From positions 467,534 to 531,533 of the forward strand of contig JACBWW010000089.1 in NCBI GenBank assembly GCA_020086605.1: DNA of 64,000 bases, read 5' to 3'. The notes below the pieces were generated by a model. The model saw only the letters and a program-made list of their open reading frames with translations, ran no database searches and had not been told where the DNA came from. The DNA comes from Lanius collurio (Eukaryota; Chordata; Aves; Passeriformes; Laniidae). The translations under genes were made by a program, and so were the position numbers. Below, piece by piece: positions 47,273 through 59,384 of this stretch; positions within the stretch are counted from its first letter, which is position 1; each line of letters starts with the position of its first letter.

Positions 47273-48869
47273 CCCCATGGCTGTAGACTGGAGCCTAAAT
47301 CTTTTTGATCTAATTGAAACATTATCTGGCATTTTCAACACAGTGTGTTCAGGTGTCAGTTAAAGGTGGCTCTTAACACAGTTTTTCACCCTGCTTGAAA
47401 CTGTAAAAAATGTTAGAAGAGCAGCAAGCCCCAAACCAGCAGAAAAGCTGCTTCTTTGTAGGTTGCCAGGTCAGAGCAGTTTGGAACTGGGAAGGTACTC
47501 CCAAAAGTGAGAACCACCCAGCTGCCTCCCACGCTACAGTTTGAAGCCAGGAGCTCTGCTTCAAAACAAGTAAACCAGTAAAATAAATACTTAAAGGTGA
47601 TAATAGTGTCTGATACTGGGGCTGTAACTCCAAAATAACAAGTCATGGTGTGACTGGAATAAGGTTAGATGCAGAGGGCAGGGTAAGAGTAGATCCTGGG
47701 AAGCACCTACACCAGAAGCTGTTAGTTGGAAACCTGCTCTAGAGGGGACAGCAAGTCAGGCATGTCCCAAGTGTCTGATGATGTGGTGTCTATGCAGATG
47801 CATCACTTTGGATCATTTTGGGCTTCTCTGCTGTCTCCAGTCCATCTGTACATTCACGACATCTCACTGCCAAGGCCTTGAGGAACCCACTCGGGGAAGT
47901 TTCCCACATGAATGCTGATGACCTAATGCATCTCTTCTCCTTTGGAATGTGTGGTTCATAATTGTCAGTGGAACTACCCAAAACTGAGGCTTGGACTTAA
48001 CTGCTCCATCAAGAGTGCTGAGTCAGCTTGAAGAGCTTTTGCCAGCACAGCCACATCCCCTCACAGTGCTCTGGATCTTTGGTTGTGCTAAGTGAAGGTG
48101 CAGCTTCTGCTCAGGGCTTGTTCCAGTGGGAAGGTCACTGTTTCCTGTAAGCCTTTGCTCTTCCACACAGCCTCTGCTGCCCAGGAGGAGGAGGAAGGAG
48201 AGTAAACCATTAAACCAGCTTGGACCGTGGGACAGCAAAATCCAGGGGGAGAGCTCAGTCTGGAGCAAGCCAGCAGAGAGATTTTCGGGATTTACTTCCC
48301 TAGAGCAGCTGGCAAAGCAAGCATCTTGGGCTGCAGCTTTGGGAAGGGTTTGAAGCTCAGAGGCTGGACCCATTTATGTTGAGGATCTGCCCATAGCACG
48401 TGCTCTGAAGGGGATGAACTGGAGGATGAATTTGTTCATTTACCTTTGGCTGATGGCCCGATGCCCAGTTATTTAACTGAGGAATTTCATTACCAAAAAT
48501 ATCTTCTGTCTAGTCCTCAGCCTCATGAAACAGACCATAATAGACTGGATTATGGCTCCACATACATGGAGGGTGTTGGCCATGTCCTTCCTTGCCTTGG
48601 AACAAGTTTGGAAGAGCGCTGTTTCCCGAATGCTGTTACCCTGTGTTGGTGGGAGAGCACACGTGTTGCTGGAAGGTCTGTGGGGCATCATTCCCTGGGT
48701 GGAGGTGCATCTCCAAGGCTGTGATGGGGGCCACGAGATCCATAGGGAGTGGAGTTCTCAAGCCTCCCTCCTTGGGGTTTTGTTTTGCTCTTCAGAGCAT
48801 CTGACTTCCTCAGGGATTTGGGCTGGAGTTTTCCTTCCTTAGTGTGCTCAAACTGAGTGTCTCCACCAT
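47273..48869. other. Intron 2 stretch with no recognised gene
   Basis: Between two opposed CR1 copies. No exon, RNA gene or repeat recognised. Confidence 0.55.
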
Positions 48870-49428
48870 GTCCTGGGCCTATCTCCCAGCGTGGGCAGCA
48901 GGGGAGGGGAGGATTCTGCCCCTCTGCCTTGCTCTCGTGAGACCCCTCCTGCAGAGCTGCCTCCTGCCATGGGATCCAACTTCAGAAGGACCTGGAGCTG
49001 CTGGAGCAAGTCCAGAGGAGGCCATGGAGATGCTCCCAGGGCTGGAGCCCCTCAGCTCTGGATCCAGGCTGGGAGAGCTGAGGGGGATTCACCTGCACAA
49101 GAGAAGGCTCCAGGGAGAGCTCAGAGCCCCTTGCAGGGCCTAAAGGGGCTCCAGGGGAGCTGGAGAGGGACTGGGGACAAGGGTCAAAATGGCAGGACGA
49201 GGGGGAATGGCTTCCCACTGGCAGAATGGAATATTGGGAAGGAATTCTTCCCTGAGAGGGTGCTGAGGCCCTGGCACAGAGCAGCTGTGGCTGCTCCATC
49301 CCTGGCAGTGTCCAAGGCCAGGCTGGATGGGGCTGGGAGCGCCCTGGGATAGTGGAAGGTGTTCTGTCCATGGCAGAAGGTGGAATGAGATGGGCTTTAA
49401 GGTCCTTTCCAATCCAAACTATTTGGTA
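48870..49428 (+). mobile_element. CR1 LINE, 3' fragment (about 560 bp)
   Basis: Starts tgtcctgggcctatctccca, includes the gcagcaggggaggggaggat block, the ggacctggagctgctggagc block and ends tttccaatccaaactatttg. A part of the gtgcccagagc block is missing (ctggcacagagcagctgtgg), a small internal deletion. It lies opposite in orientation to the copy at 46.8 kb. Confidence 0.94.
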
Positions 49429-51386
49429 GGAGTGATGTCCTTATCCCAGAAGGGGAAGAGGCAGTTTCAGGGAACAAGATACAGCTGGAGGTGCCAGTGG
49501 GGCTCTTTTGCTGGTAGCTAATACAGAGCAGATAAATCCAAGTGTATTTAGGTTTCCTTCCCTTAATGTCTTCACGTCTTCTCCCCCCTGCTGTTGGCTG
49601 GAATCCCAGTCTGTCTCAGAGGGTGGAGGGGTTTATCTGCCACCTGCTTTTCCGTGGATTTGGCCTGTGAGCTCTTTCAGTGCTTTCTGGTGTCAGAGGG
49701 TTCCTGATGAAACTGCAAAACCTCCTTTCTACCCTTAGTTTCCAGTCCAGGCATAATACTATGTCTGTTTCTAAGAGATGGAAAGAAATACATGGAAACC
49801 CCCTTGTGTGTCAAGGGTTAATGCTGGGGCTCAGCTTTCAGCTCTGCTGGCAGAAAACACCACCCTCACATTTAAATCCCTGTCCTGTGTTACAGAGCAT
49901 CACCAGGTACCAAAACAGGTTGGAGCTATGACATCTTCCATTCCTGAGGGATGTTAAAACAACCTGCTTGGTGCAGACTGGGCCTAGGAACACCCAGTCA
50001 CAGATTTAGAGGCCAGAAATACCCTGAGTGATACAGTGGGGAAAGCATCGAAAGAAGTTAAATGCAGAAAACATGAGCTGTTATAAAGTAAACTAAATTT
50101 TCCCTGATATTTCAGGATTTAAAGATGACTGTTTGTCTTCTCCCATGTCCATATTATCTTTAATTTTATTGAGTCTCCCAGTGCTGTTGTATCCATGTGC
50201 TGAGGAGGACATGACATGTTTTTTAACACTGCCATGTGGATATGGAAGAGCTGCTCTAGCTCCTGCCTGCTTTGAATGATGTCACTCCCTGTCCTGGGCT
50301 TTCTCAAGAGCTGGGCTGTCCAAGCATCAATATCTGTTACAGGAATTGGAAAATAAATGAGTAAGAGAGCTGGGCAAAGCTGGTGCTACAAAATAAGCCC
50401 TGATGACTTCCATCCTGGATTGCTCCTGAATTTTGGAGTTGCTCAGTAAAAGCATGACTTGTGTTGTGACACTGTTGAGCAAAGGTCAATGCTTCCCTGA
50501 ATAAATCCATAGGGAGCTTTTGTGGTGGGAGCTTCCCCTCCTCCAGGGAGACAGTGGGACTAGAGGACATCAGGAGGGTATCAGGATGGTGGGACAGAGA
50601 GGGTCCAGGGACTGCCCAGGTGTCCTTCCCAGTGGTATCTCTTCCAGGAGAGTTTGCTGCCAGGCATGGGCCATGTGGAGGTGGCAGGGGAGTGATTGCT
50701 CCAATTCCCTGGCACGTTGAGTGATTTGGTAACCGGCAGTGTCAGAACACAGGGAGAGATGCTCCATGACATGGAGCTGTGCATCACTGCCTCGGATCAC
50801 TGAGGAGGCCCAGGGCTTGCTTCAAACACCAGACAGGCTCCTGGAGAAAAATTCCCCTCCAGCTGTAGCACACGTGGGTCCCAGCTCTGGCTCAGTGCAC
50901 CAGGAGCTGGATTTGAGCTGTGCTCATCTCACACTCCTGCCCTTTGTGCTTCCCAGAGCATGATCAACCTAGTGAAACTCCCTGTACATCCCAGGATGAA
51001 ATTGTTCAGTGTCCAGCAGATCCAAGACATTTCCAAAAGCAATGACATTCTGACTCTTCAGTTTTTGTTCCCCGGACTTTTTTGGCACGATGTGGGTAAC
51101 GAAACCTGGTGTGTCTGGGATACCTCCCGTAACACGTGCAGCGAAAGTGCTGCCATAAAATACAATTACCTTGTGCTGAGTGGAAGATGTTATTTGCCTG
51201 CCCTGCTAAACTGCTGCAAACTGCTCGTTATTCTGATTATTTTCAGGCTTATTCTTTGTTAAAGGCAGGAGCTTCAGGGGGAATTGGGAAAACAGCTTTT
51301 CGGCATCAGCATCACTTTTTCTCATTGTGCCTCGAGATGCAGTGTTGAATGTGGAACTAAAAGATTTTTTTCTTCTCCCTTTGCAG
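49429..51386. other. Right end of intron 2, no recognised gene
   Basis: Unique-looking intron up to the exon 3 acceptor, ending in a T/C-rich tract. The 100-codon open frame at 50960-51262 has no recognisable domain. Confidence 0.55.
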
Positions 51387-51427
51387 GTAAAAATCTCTAC
51401 ACCAATGAATATGTAGCGATCAAACTG
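51387..51427 (+). CDS. CSNK1G1: Casein kinase 1 gamma 1, coding exon 3 (41 nt; ATP-lysine)
   Basis: This short exon lies between a strong acceptor (T-rich tract ending TTTGCAG at 51386) and the donor CTG|GTAAGT. It completes Gly60 and encodes KNLYTNEYVAIKL, residues 61-73. The VAIK motif supplies the kinase ATP-binding lysine, Lys72 here. It is in phase 1 on entry and phase 0 on exit, joining exon 2 and exon 4 without a frame break. The exon starts with GTAAAA, so the acceptor is directly followed by a donor-like sequence. Because 41 is not a multiple of three, skipping it would shift the frame and remove the essential lysine. The match to CK1-gamma proteins is exact over the recalled family sequence. 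Confidence 0.93.
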
Positions 51428-52521
51428 GTAAGTAAAAGCTTCAGGTGTCCTTAAATGACTTGCACTTCTTGTTAAAAATTCAGACCAAAAGCAGGTTTTT
51501 AACTTTGAGCTCAGCGCTGCTCTCACTCTCAGCTGGGAATGACTTATTAAAACTAAGATAAGTTCTTAAAAGCACTAAAAGCAGGGAAAGAACCCATCCT
51601 TCCACCTGCTGAAGGTTTTTGGTACCTAGAGGGTCTGTAGCTGTTTTAGAGCAGTGAGAGCCTTGTTCCTCTGCCCAGGTCCCAGCGAAGGGCACTGGGA
51701 ACGGGTTTGCCATTTCCTGCTGCTCCATGGCTCGAGCCTTTCTGTTCAGAACTCCATGAATTTTCCAGTTGTCAGAGTGTTTGATTAGGAGCATGGCACT
51801 GTGCAGCCTGGTTGTCCATGTTTTTGGAGTCAAGAGGAAGAAAAGAGGGTGTTCCTATGGTTAAAATTCCCTGGGAGGGGCAGAGCAAAGCTCGGTCGGG
51901 TGCGATGCCGAGAGACTGCAGATGTAACAGGCAAAACAAGATCCAATTTGGTGAAGGTCAGTCTTCCTTCTGCCTGCCTCTGGTTGCAGAGAAGATACAG
52001 TCTCATAATCTGTGGAATCTGGGGGATGGGAAACTGCCTGCCTTGTAGCTCTTCCACATTTATAAACTCACAGCCTAGTAGTTAGTGTTTAGACCTTAAC
52101 TTTTCCTATCTGTAAACTCAGATTTTCGTTAGTCCCTTGGGGTTTCAGATTCGATGTCTTCACCTGATGTGCTGAGTTCTCATGGGAGCACTCTTTAAAC
52201 AGGATCCAAACCCTAGAATCTGAAGTTTAAGTTGTGGTGCTAATTTGATACTGCAGCAGACCATCCAGTTTGTCCAGTTGATGCTGTCTGGCAAAATGAT
52301 AGGGATCACTCTGGTGACAGAAAATCACGATGGACTTGGTGCATTAGTTGTGATCATGTTCAAGTGCCCCAGATTCCATAACTCTGGCATTCCCCTTATG
52401 ATGTGCAGTAGATGGAAAATAATTACAGCTTTGCAGGAGGGACTTGTTTTCACACCTCTTGGCAAATGTCAGAAGATGTCCCCTAAAGTAAATAAATGAA
52501 TGCCTGTGGAGGAATTCAGGA

Positions 52522-52775
52522 ACACAGAATCCCAGATGGGTTTGGGGTTCCTGGAAGGGATCTTAAAGCTCATCTCATTCCACCCCCTGCCATGGTGGAA
52601 CACCAAGGACACCTTCCACCAGCCCAGGCTGCTCCAAGCCCCATTCAGCCTGGCCTTGGACACTTCCAGGGATCCAGGGGCAGCCACAGCCTCTCTGGCA
52701 CCCTGTGCCAGGGCCTGCCCACCCTCACAGGGAACAACTCCTTCCCAATATCCCATCTATCCCTGCCCTCTGGCT
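52522..52775 (-). mobile_element. CR1 LINE, 3' fragment in intron 3
   Basis: Reads ACACAGAATCCCAGATGGGT, tcttaaagctcatctcattc, gctgctccaagccccattca and gggcctgcccaccctcacag, ending at ccctgccctctggc. It is opposite to the 48.9-kb copy across exon 3. Confidence 0.93.
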
Positions 52776-54392
52776 TCTAATTTGCTTCCAAAGATAATCC
52801 CACAAAGTTGTTGCATTGGAAACCATAAGGAAGTCATAACCCAGGTAAAACACAGCTGTAGTAGTCCAAAGGGTGTTTTATTCTCTCAAAAAAGTAGTTG
52901 CAGTGACACCTCTCAGTAACCTGAAGCTTTTCCACATGGCAAGACTCAATGGCATTGCCTCGTGGCTGCCTCAGTTTGACCTGTTTTTCTGGTCACATTC
53001 TTTCTTCCTTTTTCCTACTATTTTTTTTTCCTGAATAACTGAATGTTAAAACAGTTACTCTGCAACACACTCCAGTTTCATTTGCCCTGTTGTGATCCAG
53101 GCTTAAAAATCTCAGGTCCTTCTCATGTGAAGGGCTGGAGTTGCCATCTGATGGCCATCCAGGTGTCCATATACCTGCTCCGTTTTGGAGAAGTTTAAGG
53201 AGGGAACAGCAGGAGAAATGGGCATTTCTTGGTCTTCTAATCTTAGACGAAATTCCCCAGGAATAAGAACTACTCAGCCTCCTCAGCAGCAAATACACTT
53301 CTCTTACATGTGGACTTAACTGCTATTTTCTTTATCCTTCGAATAATTTGTGGATTAGTGGTGGAGTAGCTGCTTTTGATGTACTTACAGGCAACATTTT
53401 CTTTTATCTGCATTGTTGGACCGAGTCAAAGCACTGCTCCAAGTCCTTCAAGTTGTGAGATCGTCTTCCACCGCTGCAGCCCTGCTGTCTCAGCTATTCC
53501 TGCCTTCTGTCACAACGTTAGAGCTGGAAAATGAGGGAATTGTGTGATGGATACCCAGAGCCCACGAGAAAGCGCTGTGAAATTCCATGCTAACGCCTCA
53601 TGGGGGGTTTTTTGGGGACTGAGGCTACACCTTAGAAAACTGCTGGCAGTGGAGATTGGTCCCTGTGTTGATTTGTGTGTGTCACCATGTAGCTCCTGGT
53701 CCTGCTCTTCAGCTGACTTACTTGGTCAGGGACATCTGGTTTATTCTTCAAAGCCGCTTTGCCCACAGGAGGAATTTCTTCTCTGGGAGAAGCCACCCTG
53801 GTGCCATCCAGCTGCAGTCAGAGCACAGGTACCAGGCCATCCCCTTGCAGCAGTGATGACGCCGTTGGTTCCAGCTGTGGATTTGCTCCGTTAGGCAGTA
53901 GCAATTCAGTTATTTTTGCTACAAACACAACATCTGCCATCATCCCTAAGCCCTTGGCCTCCAGGACAACCATCTGTGCTGGTATGATCTTCTCAGAAGC
54001 TGCCATGACTCTGGCAAGTGTCCAGAGCTCCAGCTCCAGCAGCCCTGATGCAGAAATGGCTCAGGGCTACCTCCCCTCATCCCACAAGCAGCATCATGTC
54101 CTGCTACATCAATCCTTTCCCTTTAAATGTTTGGATAAATAAACTGCTCCCTGAACAGGCTAAGTTCCCATTGCCCTGAATCCCTGTGCTCTGCAAGTAT
54201 CTGTAGACTCTCCCTCAAGCCACAAGCAACAATTATCTTAATTTAAATGTGACTTACAGAACAAACTTGTTTGTGTGTTGCTTTGTATCTGCCTTCGGTG
54301 CAGGTTCAGTTTTGCCTCCAGAATATTTTTTTCACACTGTTTGCTGAGTATTTGGTCATATTGGTCTTCTGGAGCTTTAAAACATCAGGAAT
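52776..54392. other. Intron 3 stretch with no recognised gene
   Basis: No repeat or exon recognised. Open frames at 53544-54142 on the plus strand have no recognisable motif or splice context. Confidence 0.55.
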
Positions 54393-54437
54393 TTAGTGAT
54401 CTTGGAGGTCTCTTTCTACCTCAATGATTCTGTGATT
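54393..54437 (+). mobile_element. CR1 LINE, terminal 3' remnant (third 3' subfamily)
   Basis: Reads tttagtgatcttggaggtct, ctttctacctcaatgattct and GTGATTAAG. Confidence 0.8.
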
Positions 54438-55464
54438 AAGTTGAGAAGTAACTTTGGAGCATTTTGTTCCCCTTTTTTGGAAGTGGGTGGGATGAGTTGA
54501 GCAGGTGAGGAACAGCTCAGCTGCAGGTCACATTGCCTGAATTCCCATACAGAATTCCTTCTCCACAGTTAAAAAGGAGCCTTGACTGTGGAGTTCACAC
54601 CTAGTGTGGACATCAGTCTTACAGTGCAGACTAGAGGTCATTGGAAACAGAGGCCAGGATTAACTTCTGTCTCCAGGCTGCCTGGGCAGTCGGGGAACCC
54701 GCTTCCATGCCCATCCCAAGTGCACAGTTTCATTGCAAATATAATTACTCCAGTCTCTTAATCCTCACCATATTAACTTTGTATTTTTAGAAGCTCTGTA
54801 ATCTTGCACGTTAATGCCTTGATGGATCGTCAGCATTAAGTCTTGTGCGTAAAGCGCGGATGAGTAACAGCTGACAAATGGGATGGTTTGGGTGCATTGC
54901 AGACTTACCCATTTTATTGTTTTGTGTTTTGTGGATAAAAATAGAATATTCTTGAGTGCTTCAAGATATTTGACTGACACCTGCCACAAGAAAGGGGAGA
55001 CTTCTTACTTTTCCCCAGCTGTCTGGCTTCACTGTGGTTATCGCTGTGAGCGACTGTGGTCTGATCTAAAATGCACTTCTATGACTCAACATTTTTCAAA
55101 ATTACTGGCTGGAGACCAACAAAAACCCTGTGGGTACTCACAGTGCCCACAGAGGGAACTTGGGGCTTGAGCTTTTGCAACCTTGACTTCCCTCTGCCAA
55201 TGTCCAGGGTCGTTCTTCAAGGACCAGAAGCTTTGTGGAATGATTCTCAAATTTCACTGCAATGAGGGAGCTTTGTATTTAAATGGGGAGGTTATTTCTC
55301 CTCCAGAGAGTAAATCTTACTGCTTTTTAAAATTATAAGTAATGGTGAAGTCTGTTGTTAGAATTTCAGTTTGGGGTGTTTTAAATACGCACAAATCTTC
55401 AAGTATAGGATGGAACTTCTTTCAGTCAAACTGGTTTTAACCAATTTATTTATTTCTGTTCTAG

Positions 55465-55534
55465 GAACCAATTAAGTCCCGGGCACCACAGCTTCATTTA
55501 GAATACAGATTTTATAAACAACTTGGAAGTGCAG
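55465..55534 (+). CDS. CSNK1G1: Casein kinase 1 gamma 1, coding exon 4 (alpha-C helix)
   Basis: The acceptor is TTCTGTTCTAG at 55464 and the donor is GCAG|GTGAGT. The exon encodes EPIKSRAPQLHLEYRFYKQL and then GSA, residues 74-96, plus the first base of a split Gly97. Glu86 sits 14 residues after Lys72, the spacing expected for the alpha-C glutamate that pairs with the ATP lysine in CK1 enzymes. Ile76 fits CSNK1G1; from memory CSNK1G3 has Met there. The reading frame is intact through all three coding exons, so this looks like a functional gene and not a pseudogene. The next exon, expected to continue into the rest of the N-lobe, was looked for to 64000 and not found, so the gene is truncated by the window edge. 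Confidence 0.92.
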
Positions 55535-56309
55535 GTGAGTAAACCTACCTTAAGCTTATCACTGGATCAGCCAAAGGTGGAATTTTTTTATACATTTTTT
55601 TCTGGCAGTCTCTGATTTCCCTGATACAGAGCTTGAGTTGTGTCTAATAGTGTTTGGGTTTTTCTTCCCTGAATTTATGGTTGTTTTTTAAACCTGAGGA
55701 GCCTTGTAGCACGTGCTGTTTCCCATGCCAAGGATTATCCTCAGCAATTACTGCCAGCTGTGGCAAGGTGGTGTCTGTGAAAACAAAACTTTCCACAGCC
55801 TCTTGTAGGGTGTTCCACTGCTCAAGGAAGTCTCTGTGAAGCAACAACCTTCTCTGCTCCTCCTGTGCCTTGATCATGTATTGACTTTGAGTTTTGACAA
55901 GTTTCTTACATTACTGCAGTTTTTTTACACTTCTGATTTTACTTTTTCTGCTTTTGCTGAATGGACCCTGCTTCCACTTGCAGAGGATGTCTGATGGACA
56001 CCCAGAAACACTTTGGTAATAATATATTACCAAAATACTAAGTTGAACTTCTTGCTGGAGTTCTGTTGGTTCTTGTGATTTCTGGGATACCCCAGCCCAC
56101 ATGTCTTGTGACACATGAATGAATCCCAGTCTGCTTTTTCTACACCACTTGGCTTCCTTCCACTCTTTAAAGATGTTATTAAGGAATTATAAAACTGATC
56201 AAAATTTGAAGGAATGGCTTTATTTTGGTTAGATTAAATATTTTTAGGTTTTCTCCTGTTCCTAAAGAATTTAAGCTTTTCATCCTGTAATACTTAACCA
56301 CTCAGAGCA

Positions 56310-56532
56310 TTCATGGAATCATGGAATGTTTTGGGTTAGAAGGACCTTAAAGCTCATCTCATTTCATCCCCTGCCATGGGCAGGGACACCTTCCACTGTC
56401 CCAGGGTGCTCCAAGCCCCATCCAACCTGGTCTTGGACACTGCCAGGGATCCAGGGGCAGCCACAGCTGCTCTGGGCACCCTGTGCCAGGGCCTCCCCAC
56501 CCTCACAGGGAGGAATTCCTTCCTAGTCTCTA
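56310..56532 (-). mobile_element. CR1 LINE, 3' fragment in intron 4
   Basis: Begins TCATGGAATCATGGAATGTT and holds cttaaagctcatctcatttc, ctgccagggatccaggggca and ctccccaccctcacagggag, then breaks at ttccttcctagtc. Confidence 0.94.
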
Positions 56533-59384
56533 ATTTACTGTCCTGGAGCATTTGTTGAGGGACTGTTGAGAAGCCACCTGAACAACCTGACTCTGTTTCT
56601 CTCTCTGTGTGGTCCCACGGGTGCTGCACACCCAGCTCTGATGAGCTGTTGGATGCCATTAGAAGCTCTTGTGCTGCAGTTTTGCTAAAACAATTGGAAA
56701 TCGGCCAAGACTCGAGTGGAGGATGTGAACTACAGTTCTGGTCTCACCATGAAACCTGGAATCTGAACAAAACAAATTTTGGTGGAGTCAGCCTGCCAGG
56801 AGCAGGGAGGCTTGACTTGGTGCCTGCACCAGCAATTAGGGGAAGAGTGTCTGGCTGGGAAAACAGATCGGGGCTAAGTAAGTGCCAGCTTTGGGGAAAT
56901 AGAGGGGTCTGTTCTCAGTGATGTTGCTAGTGCCAGGCTCCCCTCAACAGTCCTCACTCTGAAACTGCTCGAACAGCCAGGCTTGAACTTCCAGTAGGGA
57001 TGTCTGGTTACTTGGAATTGTCGTACGCTTGCCAAACGAAGACTGGAGGTGTCCGAACTCATGGTGTGCATGACTCAGAGAGAAGAACAGTAGCGTTGCG
57101 TGTGACATTCTGCTCAATAAATTAGCCAGTTAATCCTGCCAAATGACGTGGCTGGCTGAAGCTCCCACCGTTAGCTGAAGGAGGGAGAGCAGAGGGAGCC
57201 TGGCAGTGACACCGCGGGAGCCGCCTCATCCCCTCGGCAGCGCAGCGGCCGCGTTCAACTGCGTGTGCAGCCAGATGGTCCCAGTGAGCTCTGACACGTC
57301 AAAATTGTCATCACCTGCAGCTTTGGAAGAAAAATGGGGTTTTTTTTCCTAATGAGAAGAGTTTTAATGGTGATTTCCTTCTTGGATGTTCAGAATAAAC
57401 ATTTTTAAATGTGTTACTCTTGGGTAGTAGTCAGAGGAAAACTTAGGCTGCAAGAGAGCGACCTACTTGGCCAGTGCTTGTAGGATGTATTTGTGTATCA
57501 ATTACCTGCTTCACTTGTCATCATCAAAAACTAGTGAAAATAGTATTTTTTTCCTTTTTCTAAGCTATTTAGTCAAGTTTTGCATTTCCCTTGGTGCAGT
57601 TGGACAGAGCAAATAGCCCAGTAATTCAGAAGCTGAATCCTGAGATGAGCTTCCATGTGAGATGTTTCCACATGAACAGAGGATGTGATAACTGCCTCTT
57701 CCTTTAGCAGTGACTCTGGCTCCCTGTGCCATCAGCTTCGATGTTCCAAGACTTTATGACAGGGCGCCGAAGTGTCATCTGTTCCCTCCCAGCAGCACCA
57801 GTCTCTCTGCCTGCCACGTGGCTCGGATGAGGACCCCTAGTCACCTTGGATTAGCCAAGGAGCAGACTGGATTTCATGTGTCTCAGACATCCTAAGATGC
57901 TTCACACTAGATTAAGTGGTGGAGCAAGGAGAAGTTTGTCAAAGGGAACTGAACTGTAGGAATGTGGCTTTTCTTGGTGCTTCTCAGAACAGCTCAATAC
58001 TGGTGGATGGATCCAGTGGATTCAGAGAAAGTCCTGGGTCAGGAGTAACCAATTAACAGATGTCTCTGATGTGCTGCTTTGGATATTTGATGCTGTCTCT
58101 GATGTTTTAGTGCCTCCCTGTTTTAGGGAAACTAACAGCTGCCCTGTAATTCCCTTCCTCTTCCTCTAACTGGAGGAATGTTTGTGCATAGAAACAGATT
58201 TTCATGATTCTTCCTTGAACTTTTCTCCCTCAGAAGTCAAGCGAGGCCCTGCTGCACAGTGACCATCTGCTGGCTTCTTCTTTCTTGCTGTGGAATTAAA
58301 TATTTAATAACCTAAAATAGTGTCTGAGTGCTTTACCTTCGTGTGAGCAGCAAAACAAAACAGCAAAGCACGGGCACGGAGTCAGAGACCTGATGGTCAG
58401 TCCGTAGGGTGTCTCAGGAAAGGGCATCTTTCTTTTAGGAGATGTAATTCCTTCAGGTTTTAGGTGTCTGGGTATGATCCATTTGCTCACCAAGGTAATT
58501 GAAGTAGTTTTAACAATCTCTGTGCAAACTATTTGCGTTGCTCTCATCAGTCCTCTAACGGCAGTGTTGTACTGAAGCATTTCATGATTGTTCTTTGTCC
58601 TAAAATCCACAGGAGCTTGCACCAGCATCCTGACTGGAGTCGTCCTGGGCTATGCCCAGGGTCTCACTTTAGTGGTGGTGGCACGGTCAGTCCTGGTGGC
58701 AGCACCTACCTGAGCATGAACATGAGTAGCACAGTCCAAGTGTGGCAGTTGTTCCCCAAAATTAGTCTCTTGCTCCATGACCCTCCTTGAGGACCGGCTG
58801 TTCCAGGTGTTCCCTCCTCCCCAAGGCTGGTTCCTCAGCTCCTTGATCTGAGGCTTTGTACAGCTGCTTGAATCCGCTGCTTCCATACCTGGGGGAGAAG
58901 AGGAGCTCCCCCTCCGACTTGACCTGATGCTTCTGCATCTCCAGGTGCTGTCAGAAGCAGTTCAAGTCTCCGACATGTTTCCAGTATTGGATAAGTCACT
59001 TGAACATGTCATTTGTCCCCTGTACCTGAAGTTTGTGGAATAAACTGAGTTACTTGTCCATGGTCAAACAGACTGCTCCTGGCTCCTAGAATGGTTTTGC
59101 TTCCTGGGCAGTTACCAAAGGACAAAGCTTTGACTTTGCTTGAACTGCCCCCTGCTCACCCAGCAGCATCCCAGAACCCTCCAGCTTGGTTTGGGATGAA
59201 TAAAAGCAACTGCTTTTCCCATGGCTTGCAGGAGTCCTGCAGCAGCTGGGTCCTGCTCGTGGCACACCAAGGTCTCAATTATTTCATTGGCTCTGTCCTG
59301 TGGGCTCTGTTTGCTTGTGGATAACAGGAATGGTCTTTTTGTTTTAAGGCTGATTCCAGATTAGAAAAATCTAATCTTCTCTTC
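56533..59384. other. Intron 4 stretch, apart from the CpG cluster no gene recognised
   Basis: No CR1 or exon recognised. Open frames near 58296-58628 and 58533-58790 have no recognisable domain. Confidence 0.5.
57213..57263. promoter_or_regulatory. Small intronic CpG cluster with a NotI-type palindrome
   Basis: Nine CpG fall in about 50 bp, including CCGCGG, CTCGGC and GCGGCCGC (57245-57252), where surrounding intron is CpG-poor. TGACGTG at 57144-57150 and TGACTCA at 57071-57077 precede it. This could be a regulatory element or weak internal promoter; no transcript evidence is available. Confidence 0.35.

Larger units (their letters stand above)
43350..51386 (+). other. CSNK1G1: Intron 2 of CSNK1G1 (8,037 bp)
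   Basis: The intron is bounded by GTAAGA at the left and TTTGCAG at the right and is a phase 1 intron. It contains four CR1 fragments (44584-45180, 46052-46300, 46799-47272, 48870-49428) and a motif-rich stretch immediately after exon 2. No other exon with family similarity was recognised. The open frames at 43369-43617 and 43790-44116 are not recognisable proteins. Confidence 0.85.
51428..55464 (+). other. CSNK1G1: Intron 3 of CSNK1G1 (4,037 bp)
   Basis: A phase 0 intron with donor GTAAGT and acceptor TTCTAG. It contains one antisense CR1 fragment (52522-52775) and one short CR1 tail (54393-54437). The rest is unique sequence in which I recognise nothing. The 116-127 residue open frames around 53544-54142 have no recognisable domain. 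Confidence 0.85.
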
